DNA from: Flavobacterium microcysteis
GTDB taxonomy: Bacteria > Bacteroidota > Bacteroidia > Flavobacteriales > Flavobacteriaceae
Length of the DNA: 64,000 nt
Reading direction: 5' to 3'
Assembly: GCF_006385255.1 (NCBI RefSeq)
Contig: NZ_VFJE01000054.1
Location: 310,001-374,000 of the forward strand
A program made the position numbers and the translations under genes. Under the pieces are notes generated by a model. That model had not been told where the DNA came from, did not search any database, and saw only the letters and a list, made by a program, of their open reading frames with translations. Positions 1 through 9,500 of this stretch are shown piece by piece; the first letter of the stretch is position 1; every line of letters begins with the position of its first letter.

Positions 1-45
1 AAATCTGATACAAAGAACTATCAACATTCTTTTCGTTGTATGTAC

Positions 46-94
46 GTGGCAGTGTTTGGCGTTCATTGGCACTGTTTGGCAGTGTGTGATAGTG
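46..94 (+). repeat. GTGGCAGT-type repeat cluster 1
   Basis: This stretch holds three spaced copies of a degenerate TTGGCAnTG / GTGGCAGTG word, starting GTGGCAGTGTTTGGC. Related clusters occur at 2118-2152 (opposite orientation), 27720-27756, 33958-33995 and near 34709, always in gaps between ICE genes. It could be a binding site for an element-encoded protein or a small dispersed repeat. The repeated words are visible; the function is not. Confidence 0.5.
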
Positions 95-187
95 CTATGC
101 TTTCAAAAACAGGGCTTTACTTTGTAGAAAGAATTTTATTAACAGATTTATGCAAAAGCGAACAAACAAAATGGACTTTTACAGCGA

Positions 188-205
188 CGGCTTCGAGCCG
201 TTTTT
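188..205 (+). terminator. Short hairpin plus T-run
   Basis: CGGCT-TCG-AGCCG is followed directly by TTTTT, the layout of an intrinsic terminator on the plus strand. No complete gene is seen upstream in the window, so it may end a transcript coming from left of base 1 or separate that transcript from the mob genes. Confidence 0.45.
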
Positions 206-221
206 CCCTGTTAAAATCAAT

Positions 222-348
222 CCGACCGTAGGGAGGATTTTTGTGTTCAACAGAACACGGCAAGTTGTGTTTTGAGCATCTCGAAAACTTTTCGGATGCT
301 CAAAACCACTTGCCCTTGCAGGGAGCAGAAAACGTCCTCCGAAGTCGG
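222..348. other. Nested inverted repeats, candidate oriT or mob leader
   Basis: Three nested dyads precede mobA. CCGAC (222-226) pairs with GTCGG (344-348), GGAGGA (232-237) with TCCTCC (335-340), and an 11-bp perfect arm TTTTGAGCATC (270-280) with 295-305; the inner arm extends inward through CGAAAA/TTTTCG and outward through GGCAAGT. Origins of transfer usually lie beside relaxase genes and carry such repeats, so an oriT is plausible. A structured mRNA leader controlling mobA is the alternative. No nic site was identified. The whole 1-375 gap holds only this, the hairpin at 188-205 and repeat cluster 1. Confidence 0.4.
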
Positions 349-378
349 CGTTTTTGTGTGAATTAAAATGGCTTAGTG

Positions 379-816
379 ATGAATGAGAACAGCAAAAAAC
401 AGTTAAAAAAGACGGGGCGACCGCTTAAAAACGACCCTGCGAAAATCCGCTACACGATTTCTTTTAACGAGGAGGAACACGCCCGTTTTCTTGCCCTCTT
501 TGATAAATCGGGTATGCAGATAAAGGCACATTTTATAACGTCTTGCATCTTCAATAAGACGATAAAATCGGTACATATTGACAAAGGAACAGTTGATTTC
601 TATATGCGACTGACTTCGTTTCACAGTCAATTCCGCTCTATCGGGGTAAACTATAATCAGATTGTAAAGCTATTGTACAAAAGTTTTTCCGAGAAAAAGG
701 CATCGGCATACCTGTACAAGTTGGAAAAACAGACGGCAGAAATGGTCGAATTGTTCAAAAAAGTTGTGGATATAACCGAGGAATTTGATAAAAAATACCT
801 CAAAAAACAGCCTTAA
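379..816 (+). CDS. mobA: MobA-type relaxosome accessory protein
   Basis: This 145-residue protein matches the family called conjugal transfer protein MobA in Bacteroidetes ICEs, which works with the relaxase at oriT. The N-terminus is basic (KKTGRPLKNDPAKIRY), as expected for a DNA-binding protein. The middle has FRSIGVNYNQIVKLL, like the conserved GxNxNQ motif of the Pfam MobC mobilisation family, followed by a likely helical, charged C-terminus. A GTG lies one codon earlier at 376; the ATG at 379 is preferred. Only 2 bases separate it from mobB, so the two are probably co-translated. It is the first gene after the candidate oriT. Confidence 0.75.
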   Translation: MNENSKKQLKKTGRPLKNDPAKIRYTISFNEEEHARFLALFDKSGMQIKAHFITSCIFNKTIKSVHIDKGTVDFYMRLTSFHSQFRSIGVNYNQIVKLLYKSFSEKKASAYLYKLEKQTAEMVELFKKVVDITEEFDKKYLKKQP

Positions 817-818
817 AA

Positions 819-2111
819 ATGATAGCGAAAATCGGAAGAAGTGCAAATTTATACGGTGCATTGGCATACAATAATCTGAAAGTTGAAAAGGAAAACGGAC
901 AAATTCTGTTTACCAATAAGATTATTGAAACGTCCGACGGGCAATATTCCGTTGCACAATTAGCCCAATCTTTTGCTCCTTATCTGTTGGCAAACCAAAA
1001 TACGGAGAAACATACGTTGCATATTTCCTTAAATCCTGACCCGAAAGATAAGGTCAGCGACGATACTTACAGGGAAATGGCACAGCAGTATATGAGGGAA
1101 TTGGGCTACGGCGAACAGCCTTTTGTCGTATTCAAACACACCGATATTGACCGCTCCCACATTCATATCGTATCGGTTTGCGTGGACGAAAACGGCAAAA
1201 AAATCTCTGACAAATTTGAAAAGGTAAGGTCGATGAACATCTGCCGAGAACTCGAAAAGCAACACAATCTTATACCAGCTACGGACAAGAAACGTCAGCA
1301 GAACGACAAAATTTTTAAACCTGTAGATTACAAAGCTGGCGACGTAAAAAGTCAGATTGCTTCCATAGTTCGGCACTTACCGAACTATTACCAATTTCAG
1401 ACTTTGGGAGAATATAATGCTTTGCTATCCCTGTTCAATATTACTACCGAGAAAGTGGAGGGCGAATTGCAAGGACAGCACCGAGAGGGATTGTTATACA
1501 TTCCGTTGAACGAGCAGGGCGAAAGAGCCGGACACCCGTTTAAGGCTTCCTTGTTCGGAAAGAATGCAGGACTACCAGCATTGGAATTGCATTTTGCGAA
1601 ATGCAAAACGGCTTTAAAAGACCACCCGACCAAGCAGACTTTAAAAGCTGCCGTAACGATTGCCCTGCAATCTACGGCTGATGAATTGAGCTTTAAAAAA
1701 CAGTTAGGCGAGCAAGGTATTAATGTAGTGGTTCGCAGAAACGACACAGGACGTATTTACGGCATCACATTTATAGACCACAATTCCAAAACCGTTTGGA
1801 ATGGTTCACGATTGGCAAAGGAACTTTCAGCCAATACCTTTAATGATTATTGGAACAATAACATCAAGCCCGACATCAAAGAGCCTGACGAGCCAAAAGA
1901 AAAAATATCCCGTTCACAGGACAAGGAAGATTTACCAGCCGAGAAACCGCACCCTATGTTTGAATTTGATAATACCGATAAGAAAGACGACGGATTGATT
2001 GAAGCCTTTGGAGGTTTGCTTATCCCTGAAGCACAGGGAGAGGATTACGAAGAAACGGACTTTGCCAACAAAATGAAGAAAAAGCGGAAACGCAAAAGAG
2101 GTCAGCAGTAA
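819..2111 (+). CDS. mobB: MobB relaxase (mobilisation nuclease)
   Basis: A relaxase/mobilisation nuclease that would nick oriT and stay bound to the transferred strand. Residues 107-118 read HTDIDRSHIHIV, the HxDx3-HxH metal-binding motif III of the family, with His107, His114 and His116. Tyrosines at 12 and 17 in the N-terminal IGRSANLYGALAYN segment are candidates for the nicking tyrosine. The conserved core covers roughly residues 1-160; the C-terminal ~100 residues are charged and end in a lysine/arginine-rich tail (KKKRKRKRGQQ). At 430 residues it has the usual length for Bacteroidetes MobB. It lies between mobA and mobC. Confidence 0.85.
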   Translation: MIAKIGRSANLYGALAYNNLKVEKENGQILFTNKIIETSDGQYSVAQLAQSFAPYLLANQNTEKHTLHISLNPDPKDKVSDDTYREMAQQYMRELGYGEQPFVVFKHTDIDRSHIHIVSVCVDENGKKISDKFEKVRSMNICRELEKQHNLIPATDKKRQQNDKIFKPVDYKAGDVKSQIASIVRHLPNYYQFQTLGEYNALLSLFNITTEKVEGELQGQHREGLLYIPLNEQGERAGHPFKASLFGKNAGLPALELHFAKCKTALKDHPTKQTLKAAVTIALQSTADELSFKKQLGEQGINVVVRRNDTGRIYGITFIDHNSKTVWNGSRLAKELSANTFNDYWNNNIKPDIKEPDEPKEKISRSQDKEDLPAEKPHPMFEFDNTDKKDDGLIEAFGGLLIPEAQGEDYEETDFANKMKKKRKRKRGQQ

Positions 2112-2117
2112 CATTCA

Positions 2118-2152
2118 GCCAAACACCGCCACGTACTGCCATTGACTGCCAC
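2118..2152 (-). repeat. GTGGCAGT-type repeat cluster 2
   Basis: Read on the minus strand this gives GTGGCAGTCAATGGCAGT followed by GTGGCGGTGTTTGGC, closely matching the cluster at 33958-33995. It occupies the 102-base gap between mobB and mobC and is inverted relative to cluster 1. Confidence 0.5.
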
Positions 2153-2213
2153 AATCTTATAGCTACACTATACAGCCCATAAATTCACGCCCGAACATTT
2201 AAAATTTATCAAA

Positions 2214-4214
2214 ATGCAGGGAGAAGACGATTTGAGAGGCTTAGCTAAGATTATGGCATTTATGCGAGCCGTAAGCATCATTATAGTATTGATGCACTTG
2301 TATTGGTTCTGTTACGGGTTCTTTATACACCGTGGCTGGACATTGGAGATTATCAATAAGATTTTGGGGAACTTCAATCGAACAGCAGGACTGTTTGAAC
2401 ATACCTTATATACCAAAGTCTTCGCTTTGGTATTGTTGGCTTTGAGCTGTTTGGGAACTAAGGGCGTAAAGGACGAAAAGATTACGTGGGGCAAAATTTA
2501 TGTGGCTTTGGGTATCGGCTTCGTCCTTTTCTTTTTGAATTTCCCATTATTAAAGCTACCACTAAACACCGCTACATTTCTCTATATCCTGACTACGGGT
2601 TTAGGCTATATCGCTTTAATGGTTGCAGGGGTTTGGATGAGCCGTTTGCTCCGTAGCAATTTAATGGACGACGTATTCAACAACGAAAACGAGAGCTTCC
2701 AGCAGGAAACCAAATTAATGGAAAATGAATACTCCGTTAATCTACCAACCAAATTTTATTACAAAAACAAATGGAATGACGGTTGGATAAATATTGTAAA
2801 CCCTTTTCGGGCAACGATTGTACTCGGAACCCCCGGTTCAGGTAAATCGTATGCCATTGTAAACAATTACATCAAACAACAGATTGAGAAAGGTTTCTCA
2901 ATGTACATCTACGATTTCAAATTCGACGACCTTTCTACGATTGCCTACAATCACTTATTAAAGAACAGGAATAAATACAAAGTACCGCCAAAATTTTACG
3001 TGATAAATTTTGACGACCCACGCAAGAGCCACCGTTGCAATCCGCTTAATCCCGACTTTATGACGGATATTTCTGATGCCTACGAAGCTGCCTATACGAT
3101 AATGCTAAACCTCAATAGGTCGTGGATACAGAAGCAAGGGGATTTCTTCGTGGAAAGCCCAATTATTCTATTGGCAGCTATTATTTGGTACTTAAAAATC
3201 TATGAAAACGGCAAATATTGTACGTTCCCACACGCTATTGAATTGCTGAATAAAAAGTATTCGGACGTTTTTACGATTTTGACTTCTTATTATGAATTGG
3301 AGAATTATTTATCTCCTTTCCTCGATGCTTGGCAAGGTGGAGCACAAGACCAATTACAGGGGCAGATAGCTTCCGCTAAAATTCCATTGTCAAGAATGAT
3401 TTCGCCGAGCTTGTATTGGGTTATGACGGGCGACGACTTTTCTTTAGACATCAACAACCCTAATGAGCCGAAAATTTTGTGTGTCGGAAACAACCCCGAC
3501 CGACAAAATATTTATTCGGCAGCTTTGGGTTTGTATAACTCCCGAATTGTCAAACTCATTAACAAGAAAGGACAGCTAAAAAGTTCGGTCATCATTGACG
3601 AGTTGCCGACGATATATTTTAGGGGATTGGATAATCTTATTGCAACAGCGAGAAGTAATAAAGTAGCTGTGTGCTTAGGTTTTCAGGACTTTTCGCAATT
3701 AATCCGTGATTATGGAGATAAGGAAGCTAAAGTCATTCAGAACACGGTCGGGAATATTTTTAGTGGTCAGGTTGTCGGAGAAACGGCAAAGAGCCTGTCC
3801 GAACGTTTCGGAAAAGTTTTACAAAAACGCCAAAGTATGACGATTAACCGAAATGATAAATCAACTTCAATTTCTACACAGTTGGATAGCTTGATACCAG
3901 CCTCTAAAATTTCAACCTTAACGCAGGGTATGTTCGTGGGTGCTGTGTCCGATAACTTCGATGAGCGTATCGAGCAGAAAATATTCCACGCTGAAATAGT
4001 TGTCGATAATGAAAAGGTTGCAGCCGAAACAAAAGCGTATCAGAAGATACCCGAAATTTTATCTTTTGTTGATGAAAACGGAGTGGATAATATGAAACGG
4101 GATATTGATAAAAACTACCGTCAGATAAAATTAGACATTGTTCATATTGTCGAGAGTGAAATGGAGCGTATCAAGAACGACCCGAATTTACAGCACTTGA
4201 TACAGGAGGGATAG
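2214..4214 (+). CDS. mobC: MobC, TraG/VirD4-type coupling protein (YWFCY domain)
   Basis: A type IV coupling ATPase that would link the MobB-DNA complex to the mating channel at the inner membrane. The N-terminus has the diagnostic YWFCY motif (residues 30-34) in the first membrane segment; further hydrophobic segments lie near residues 68-82, 95-113 and 120-140. The Walker A motif GTPGSGKS is at 205-212. A likely Walker B strand ends SSVIIDELPT in the second half. The length of 666 residues is normal for this Bacteroidetes family. It follows mobB after a 102-base gap holding repeat cluster 2. The gene appears intact, so the mobilisation module looks functional apart from parts outside the window. 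Confidence 0.88.
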   Translation: MQGEDDLRGLAKIMAFMRAVSIIIVLMHLYWFCYGFFIHRGWTLEIINKILGNFNRTAGLFEHTLYTKVFALVLLALSCLGTKGVKDEKITWGKIYVALGIGFVLFFLNFPLLKLPLNTATFLYILTTGLGYIALMVAGVWMSRLLRSNLMDDVFNNENESFQQETKLMENEYSVNLPTKFYYKNKWNDGWINIVNPFRATIVLGTPGSGKSYAIVNNYIKQQIEKGFSMYIYDFKFDDLSTIAYNHLLKNRNKYKVPPKFYVINFDDPRKSHRCNPLNPDFMTDISDAYEAAYTIMLNLNRSWIQKQGDFFVESPIILLAAIIWYLKIYENGKYCTFPHAIELLNKKYSDVFTILTSYYELENYLSPFLDAWQGGAQDQLQGQIASAKIPLSRMISPSLYWVMTGDDFSLDINNPNEPKILCVGNNPDRQNIYSAALGLYNSRIVKLINKKGQLKSSVIIDELPTIYFRGLDNLIATARSNKVAVCLGFQDFSQLIRDYGDKEAKVIQNTVGNIFSGQVVGETAKSLSERFGKVLQKRQSMTINRNDKSTSISTQLDSLIPASKISTLTQGMFVGAVSDNFDERIEQKIFHAEIVVDNEKVAAETKAYQKIPEILSFVDENGVDNMKRDIDKNYRQIKLDIVHIVESEMERIKNDPNLQHLIQEG

Positions 4215-4286
4215 TTTGGACATATCAAAAAATAAATACGATAATTTAGTTTTTTCCGGTATCTAAATTCACTTTTTTGCATCGAA

Positions 4287-4320
4287 TTGATACCCAAATG
4301 AATTTATTTACATACATTTG
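4287..4320 (+). promoter_or_regulatory. Bacteroidetes-type promoter for the metal cargo
   Basis: TACATTTG (4313-4320) is a perfect Bacteroidetes -7 box (TAnnTTTG), with TTG at 4287-4289 as a possible -33 element 23 bases upstream. The box ends 5 bases before the ATG at 4326, so transcription would begin at or almost at the start codon and the first mRNA would be nearly leaderless. It is the clearest promoter seen at the head of the 4.3-20.9 kb gene run. Confidence 0.5.
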
Positions 4321-4325
4321 CGATA

Positions 4326-4736
4326 ATGTTGCGTAAGTATTCTGCCATATTGTTTTTAGTTGTTGCCCAAATTGTAATTTTGGGTCACGGCATTGTATCG
4401 CACCACCACCACGCTGACATCGTTAATGATGGGCATCATAATGGTAAAAATAGCCATCATAAAGACAGTAAGGAAACACCATTAGAGCTTGCTTTCTCCG
4501 GTTTTATACACGCTGGCGAACACGTTTCTTTTACCAATTCTGACGAAACAAGAGTTGTCATATCAAAGGACGATGTAAAATCAGTAAAGGCTTTGCCTGT
4601 CGATTTTACCAAACCTGTTGAATATATAGTAGTCTATCAGAAACACACGTTTCCACCCGATAGGCATATCATTTACTTACCACCGCTCCACGGAGCATAT
4701 ACCCTTCGGGGTCCTCCCTCTTTCATCGTTGCTTAA
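4326..4736 (+). CDS. His-rich secreted protein, GPP C-terminal motif
   Basis: A 136-residue protein with an N-terminal hydrophobic signal segment (residues 5-20), then a histidine-rich stretch (SHHHHADIVNDGHHNGKNSHH) that could bind metal ions. It ends LRGPPSFIVA. The last gene of the first half of the island, 15110-15475, has the same plan: signal segment, YHHHDDE and a final KGPPAV. I do not recognise an assigned function. As first gene of the efflux run it may be a periplasmic metal chaperone or sensor; this is inference from composition and context. Alternatively it is a small membrane-associated protein of the uncharacterised GPP-tail group common in Bacteroidetes. Confidence 0.65.
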   Translation: MLRKYSAILFLVVAQIVILGHGIVSHHHHADIVNDGHHNGKNSHHKDSKETPLELAFSGFIHAGEHVSFTNSDETRVVISKDDVKSVKALPVDFTKPVEYIVVYQKHTFPPDRHIIYLPPLHGAYTLRGPPSFIVA

Positions 4737-4827
4737 CTTTCAATTCTCCGAAAGTTAAAATTTGAGTTATGCCCAAAATTCATCGGGCAGGTTATTTCTT
4801 TATTTATTATCAAATTTTATTTTAACG

Positions 4828-5091
4828 ATGAAAAAATCATTCATTATAGCGGCTTTTGCTGCACTTACATTTGTAGCTTGCAATAACAGTGGAAAATCTT
4901 CTTCCGACAATTCCAATACAGAACAAGAGCAGTCGGCTCCGGTAGTCAATCAAGACAGCATTGACAAGGCTCACGGTCATTCACACGACCCTAACGGCGG
5001 ACATACAGCACCGGCAGCAAAACAAGACAGTTCTAAGGTTGCACCTGTTAATCAGGATAGTATTGATAAAGCTCACGGACATAAGCATTAA
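4828..5091 (+). CDS. Small His-rich lipoprotein
   Basis: Starting at the ATG at 4828 gives an 87-residue lipoprotein: MKKSFIIAAFAALTFVAC, with Cys18 as the lipidation site. The upstream in-frame start at 4762 would bury the signal sequence, so 4828 is preferred. The mature part is low-complexity and contains the 12-residue repeat VNQDSIDKAHGH twice plus extra HxHxH-like clusters (AHGHSHDPNGGH, AHGHKH at the end). It looks like a periplasmic metal-buffering protein. It lies between the first His-rich protein and the HupE-like permease on the same strand. No enzymatic domain is present. Confidence 0.7.
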   Translation: MKKSFIIAAFAALTFVACNNSGKSSSDNSNTEQEQSAPVVNQDSIDKAHGHSHDPNGGHTAPAAKQDSSKVAPVNQDSIDKAHGHKH

Positions 5092-5144
5092 TTAATTTTT
5101 TAAGCAACGTTTTTCAATCATTGCGGTCAGGGCTTTGGCTATAA

Positions 5145-5172
5145 TGTATTGCATACACCTGTATGCAATACA
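5145..5172. promoter_or_regulatory. Double dyad, candidate operator or hairpin
   Basis: TGTATTGCATACA (5145-5157) and TGTATGCAATACA (5160-5172) form a 13-bp inverted repeat around CC, and each half is itself a TGTAT-N3-ATACA dyad. It lies in the 119-base gap before the HupE-like gene. Two stacked dyads look like a repressor/activator operator; an RNA hairpin attenuator is the alternative. No TAnnTTTG box was found beside it. Confidence 0.4.
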
Positions 5173-5210
5173 GCCGGGCTTGTACTGCCTAACTTAAAAA
5201 TTCAATTATA

Positions 5211-5894
5211 ATGCGGTATATAAAAGTAGTTTTATCAATAGTGCTGTTGCTATTGGTAACAGGCTCGGTGTATGCTCACGGTGTAGATGAGGATACCCAA
5301 ACTTTCCTCAGTGGAAATTCAGGCGTTGCCTTTGTACCCTTTTTGTACATAGGAGCCAAACATATGTTGACGGGATATGACCATTTATTATTTCTCGTAG
5401 GGGTTATATTTTTCCTTTACCGTCCGAAAGAAGTATTGCTGTATGTGAGCTTTTTTACCATTGGACACAGTATTACCCTCTTGTTGGGCGTATTGGCAGA
5501 TATGGCAATCAATGCTTACCTGATTGATGCAATCATAGCCTTGTCCATTGTGTATAAGGGCTTCGATAATTTGGGTGGCTTTCAAAGGTTCTTGGGGTAT
5601 CAGCCCAATACCAAAGCGGCTGTTTTAATCTTCGGACTTTTTCACGGCTTTGGTTTAGCCAGTAAATTACAGGAATTGAGTTTTGACCGTACCGGATTGT
5701 TGACCAACCTACTTGGTTTTAATATCGGTGTAGAAATAGGTCAGTTCATAGCCTTAGCCCTTGTATTATTTATTATCACTAATTGGAGAAGGTCACCGAG
5801 TTTTCTCAAATTCTCGACAGTTACCAATATGTTGCTTATGGCAGCAGGTTTTTTATTGTTCGGCTATCAGTTGGTCGGTTATTTTAATTCTTAA
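5211..5894 (+). CDS. HupE/UreJ family metal permease
   Basis: A 227-residue inner-membrane protein with an N-terminal signal segment ending SVYAHG and about six further hydrophobic segments. It contains the family signatures GAKHMLTGYDHLLFL (residues 49-63), TIGHSITLLLG and FGLFHGFGLAS, whose histidines and aspartate are thought to coordinate metal. HupE/UreJ proteins transport nickel or cobalt or support hydrogenase/urease assembly; neither enzyme is nearby, so here it more likely serves divalent-metal handling with the Czc-type pump. Start ATG follows an AT-rich spacer. It is followed after 11 bases by the membrane-anchor gene, so they are probably co-transcribed. Confidence 0.75.
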   Translation: MRYIKVVLSIVLLLLVTGSVYAHGVDEDTQTFLSGNSGVAFVPFLYIGAKHMLTGYDHLLFLVGVIFFLYRPKEVLLYVSFFTIGHSITLLLGVLADMAINAYLIDAIIALSIVYKGFDNLGGFQRFLGYQPNTKAAVLIFGLFHGFGLASKLQELSFDRTGLLTNLLGFNIGVEIGQFIALALVLFIITNWRRSPSFLKFSTVTNMLLMAAGFLLFGYQLVGYFNS

Positions 5895-5905
5895 AAATTA
5901 TCAAA

Positions 5906-6514
5906 ATGTCAGAAATAGCACATCAAATCTTAGATAAGAAATCTATCATTAAGCAGGTCATCTATGCTTTAATTATAGGAGCGGTACTTCTTGTTAGTGC
6001 CGTATTACCGGCAGAATACGGTATAGACCCTTTGGGTATCGGTAAAGCAACCGGTTTTAGCAAATTATATGTTGGTGACGGCGGTTCGGAAACGCTTGCT
6101 TCGGGACCACATAAAATATTGCAATTGGAAAACGTAGGTTCTCCGGCAGATGTAGCCAAACCTGCGGCAGCAGATAATCCGCCACCCGCTACCCAGCTCG
6201 CAGAGCGGACAGACGAAGTAAGTGTCGTTATTCCGGCAGGCGAAGGATTGGAATATAAGATAAATATGTTGAAGCACGGTCAGTTGAAGTACGAATGGAT
6301 TACCGATAAAGGAGAACTATACTTTGATTTTCACGGAGAGGTTAAGAACAACAGCAACTATTTTGAAAGCTACACCATTGCCTATTCCAACAATATGGTG
6401 GGGTCATTGCTCGCTCCGTTTGAAGGTCCGCAAGGATGGTACTTCAAAAACAATTCAAATGAGGACATCACTGTCAAAATCAGAATGAAAGGACAGTATC
6501 TCCTTAAACAATAA
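5906..6514 (+). CDS. Transmembrane anchor protein of metal-efflux locus
   Basis: A 202-residue protein with one membrane helix near the N-terminus (residues 17-36, VIYALIIGAVLLVSAVLPA) and a periplasmic domain of about 160 residues. The periplasmic part contains YKINMLKHGQLKYEW and FDFHGE, as in proteins annotated transmembrane anchor protein beside heavy-metal RND pumps. Its exact role is unknown; position directly before the RND gene (21-base gap) suggests an accessory of the pump complex. No catalytic motif is seen. Confidence 0.65.
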   Translation: MSEIAHQILDKKSIIKQVIYALIIGAVLLVSAVLPAEYGIDPLGIGKATGFSKLYVGDGGSETLASGPHKILQLENVGSPADVAKPAAADNPPPATQLAERTDEVSVVIPAGEGLEYKINMLKHGQLKYEWITDKGELYFDFHGEVKNNSNYFESYTIAYSNNMVGSLLAPFEGPQGWYFKNNSNEDITVKIRMKGQYLLKQ

Positions 6515-6535
6515 CTATTCTAATAACATTATGGT

Positions 6536-9500
6536 ATGTTAAATAACATCATTCATTTTTCAATCAAGAATAAGTTGATAATAGGATTATTTACCCTGGC
6601 ATTAATTTGCTGGGGTACGTACTCCCTTACCAAACTTCCTATTGATGCCACACCCGATATCACGGATAATCAGGTGATGGTCATTACTGTATCGCCTACA
6701 TTGGCGGCACAGGAGGTGGAACAGCTTGTAACCTTTCCGGTGGAGCAGACAATGGTCAGTATTCCCGGCATTAAGGATATGCGTTCCTTTTCCCGTTTTG
6801 GGCTTTCCATCGTAACCATTGTATTTAAAGAAAATGTTGACATCTATTGGGGACGACAGCAGGTACAGGAAAGATTGACCATAGCGGAAAAAAGTATTCC
6901 CGAGGGTGTCGGTACACCCGAAATGGCTCCGGTAACTACCGGTCTTGGGGAAATCTATCAATACAGCATTCACCCCAAAAAAGGTTATGAAGACAAGTAC
7001 GATGCCACTGAATTAAGAACTATTCAGGATTGGATTATTAAACGGCAATTATTAGGTACGCCCGGCGTTGCAGAAGTAAGCGGCTTCGGTGGATTTGTAA
7101 AGCAATACGAAATCGCTATCGAGCCTGACAGGCTTGCCAGCCAGAACATCAATATCTCCGATATTTTCACGGCATTGGAGAAGAACAACCAGAATACCGG
7201 TGGTGCTTACATCGATAAAGGTCCTAATGCTTACTTTATCCGAAGCGAAGGCTTGGTAAAGAACATCGAGGAAATCAAAAAAATAGTGGTCAAAAACGAA
7301 GCTGGCGTACCTATTCTTTTAAGAGATGTAGCCGAAGTACGGTTTGGAAACGGACCGAGATACGGAGCAGCCACCCGTAATGGTGAGGGCGAAACTGTAA
7401 CAGGGGTAGTGATGATGCTTAAAGGAGCTAATTCATCTGAAGTAATTACCAATGTAAAGGCTAAGGTAGCAGAAATAGAAAGCAGCTTGCCTGAAGGTGT
7501 GGAAATTGAGCCTTTTCTTGACCGTAAAAAGCTGGTGGACGGAGCTATTTCTACCGTTTCAACCAACCTGATTGAAGGTGCATTAATCGTGATTTTTGTA
7601 CTGATACTTTTCTTAGGAAACCTGCGTGGCGGGCTTGTGGTCGCTTCCGTAATTCCATTGGCAATGTTGTTCGCCATATCTATGATGAACCTCTTTGGCG
7701 TATCGGGCAACCTGATGAGCTTGGGAGCGATAGACTTTGGTATCATCGTGGACGGGACAGTTATCATCGTCGAGGCTGTGCTGCATCGAATAACGGGAAG
7801 TAAAGACCGGTACGGAGGTGTGGCAAAACTGACACAGGAGCAAATGGATGAAGAAGTCTATCAATCGTCCCGTAAAATACGCTCTGCGGCTGCATTCGGT
7901 GAGATTATCATTCTGATTGTATACCTGCCATTATTAGCGTTGGTAGGTGTAGAAGGTAAAATGTTCGGACCAATGGCACAGACTGTTTCTTTTGCCATTT
8001 TAGGAGCTTTCTTGCTTTCGTTTACCTATGTACCGATGATGTCGGCTTTGGTGTTGAGCAAGAAAACAACCCATAAGGAAAACTTCTCCGACAGAATGAT
8101 GAAGGCTATTCAGAGAGTTTATACGCCTATCATCGAGGGAGCAATGAAAATGAAATTATTGGTCGTTTCTATTGCAGTAGGTCTTTTCATCATTACAATT
8201 TTTGTATTCAACCGTATGGGTGCAGAATTTATACCTCAGTTGGATGAGGGTGATTTTGCGGTAGAAACAAGGGTTCCGGTCGGCAGCTCTATCAACCAGT
8301 TGATAGATGTTTCACAGAAAGCCCAAACTATCCTGCGGAAGAACTATCCCGAAGTAGAAGAAGTAGTAAATAAAATCGGTTCGGGGGAAATTCCCACAGA
8401 CCCGATGCCTATTGAAGCGGGCGATATGATAGTGAAACTAAAGCCGAAAAAGGAATGGACAAGTGCCAAAGACAGAGAAGAACTGATAGAAAAAATGCAG
8501 GCTGACCTATCCGTTATCCCTAACGCTACATTTAGTTTCCAGCAACCTATACAGATGCGTTTCAATGAGTTGCTTACAGGAGCAAAACAGGACGTGGTTC
8601 TAAAAATCTATGGAGAAGATTTGGACGTACTATCAGACCTTGCTTCGGATGTGGGTCGTAAAATAAAAAATGTCGAAGGTGTAGAAGATTTATATGTGGA
8701 AGAAATAACAGGTTTGCCACAAATCAGCATACAGTTTAACAGGGATAAGATAGCACAGTACGGAATGAATATCGAAGACGTAAACAGTGCCATTGAAACA
8801 GGATTTGCAGGTAAAGCAGCAGGTTTGGTATATGAAGGCGAAAGACGGTTCGATTTGGTGGTAAGGCTGGATAATGCTTCGAGAGCAGATATTACGGATG
8901 TTCAGAATTTATTTGTAAGTACGCCCACAGGTCAGCAAATTCCTCTAAGTGAAGTAGCAGATATTTCATACAAACCGGGTCCGGTACAAATCCAAAGAGA
9001 TAATGCCAAAAGACGGATTACACTTGGTTTCAACGTAAGAAACAGGGATGTAAAAAGTATCGTGAACGATATTCAGGATATTGTGGGAGCAAAAGTAAAA
9101 ATGCCTGCGGGCTATCATATCACCTACGGCGGACAATTTAAAAACCTCGAAGAAGCCAATGCGAGGCTTGCAGTAGCATTGCCGGTGGCACTCTTACTGA
9201 TTTTGCTATTGCTGTACTTTACGTTCCGTTCGGTAAAACAAGGTCTATTGATATTTACTGCAATTCCGTTATCGGCGATAGGTGGTGTATTTGCTTTGCT
9301 CATCAGGGATATGCCTTTCAGTATCTCCGCCGGTGTAGGTTTTATTGCGTTATTCGGTGTTGCTGTTTTGAACGGGATTGTATTGATTGCAGAGTTCAAC
9401 CGTTTGGCTAAGGAAGGGGTTAATGATATTTACGAAAGGGTTCGGATTGGTACACGGGTAAGATTAAGACCCGTACTGATGACAGCCGCAGTAGCTTCGT

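Noticed and set aside
40..231. 63-codon open frame at the left edge
   Set aside because: It runs through repeat cluster 1 and the hairpin at 188-205, has no recognisable protein features and no fitting promoter.
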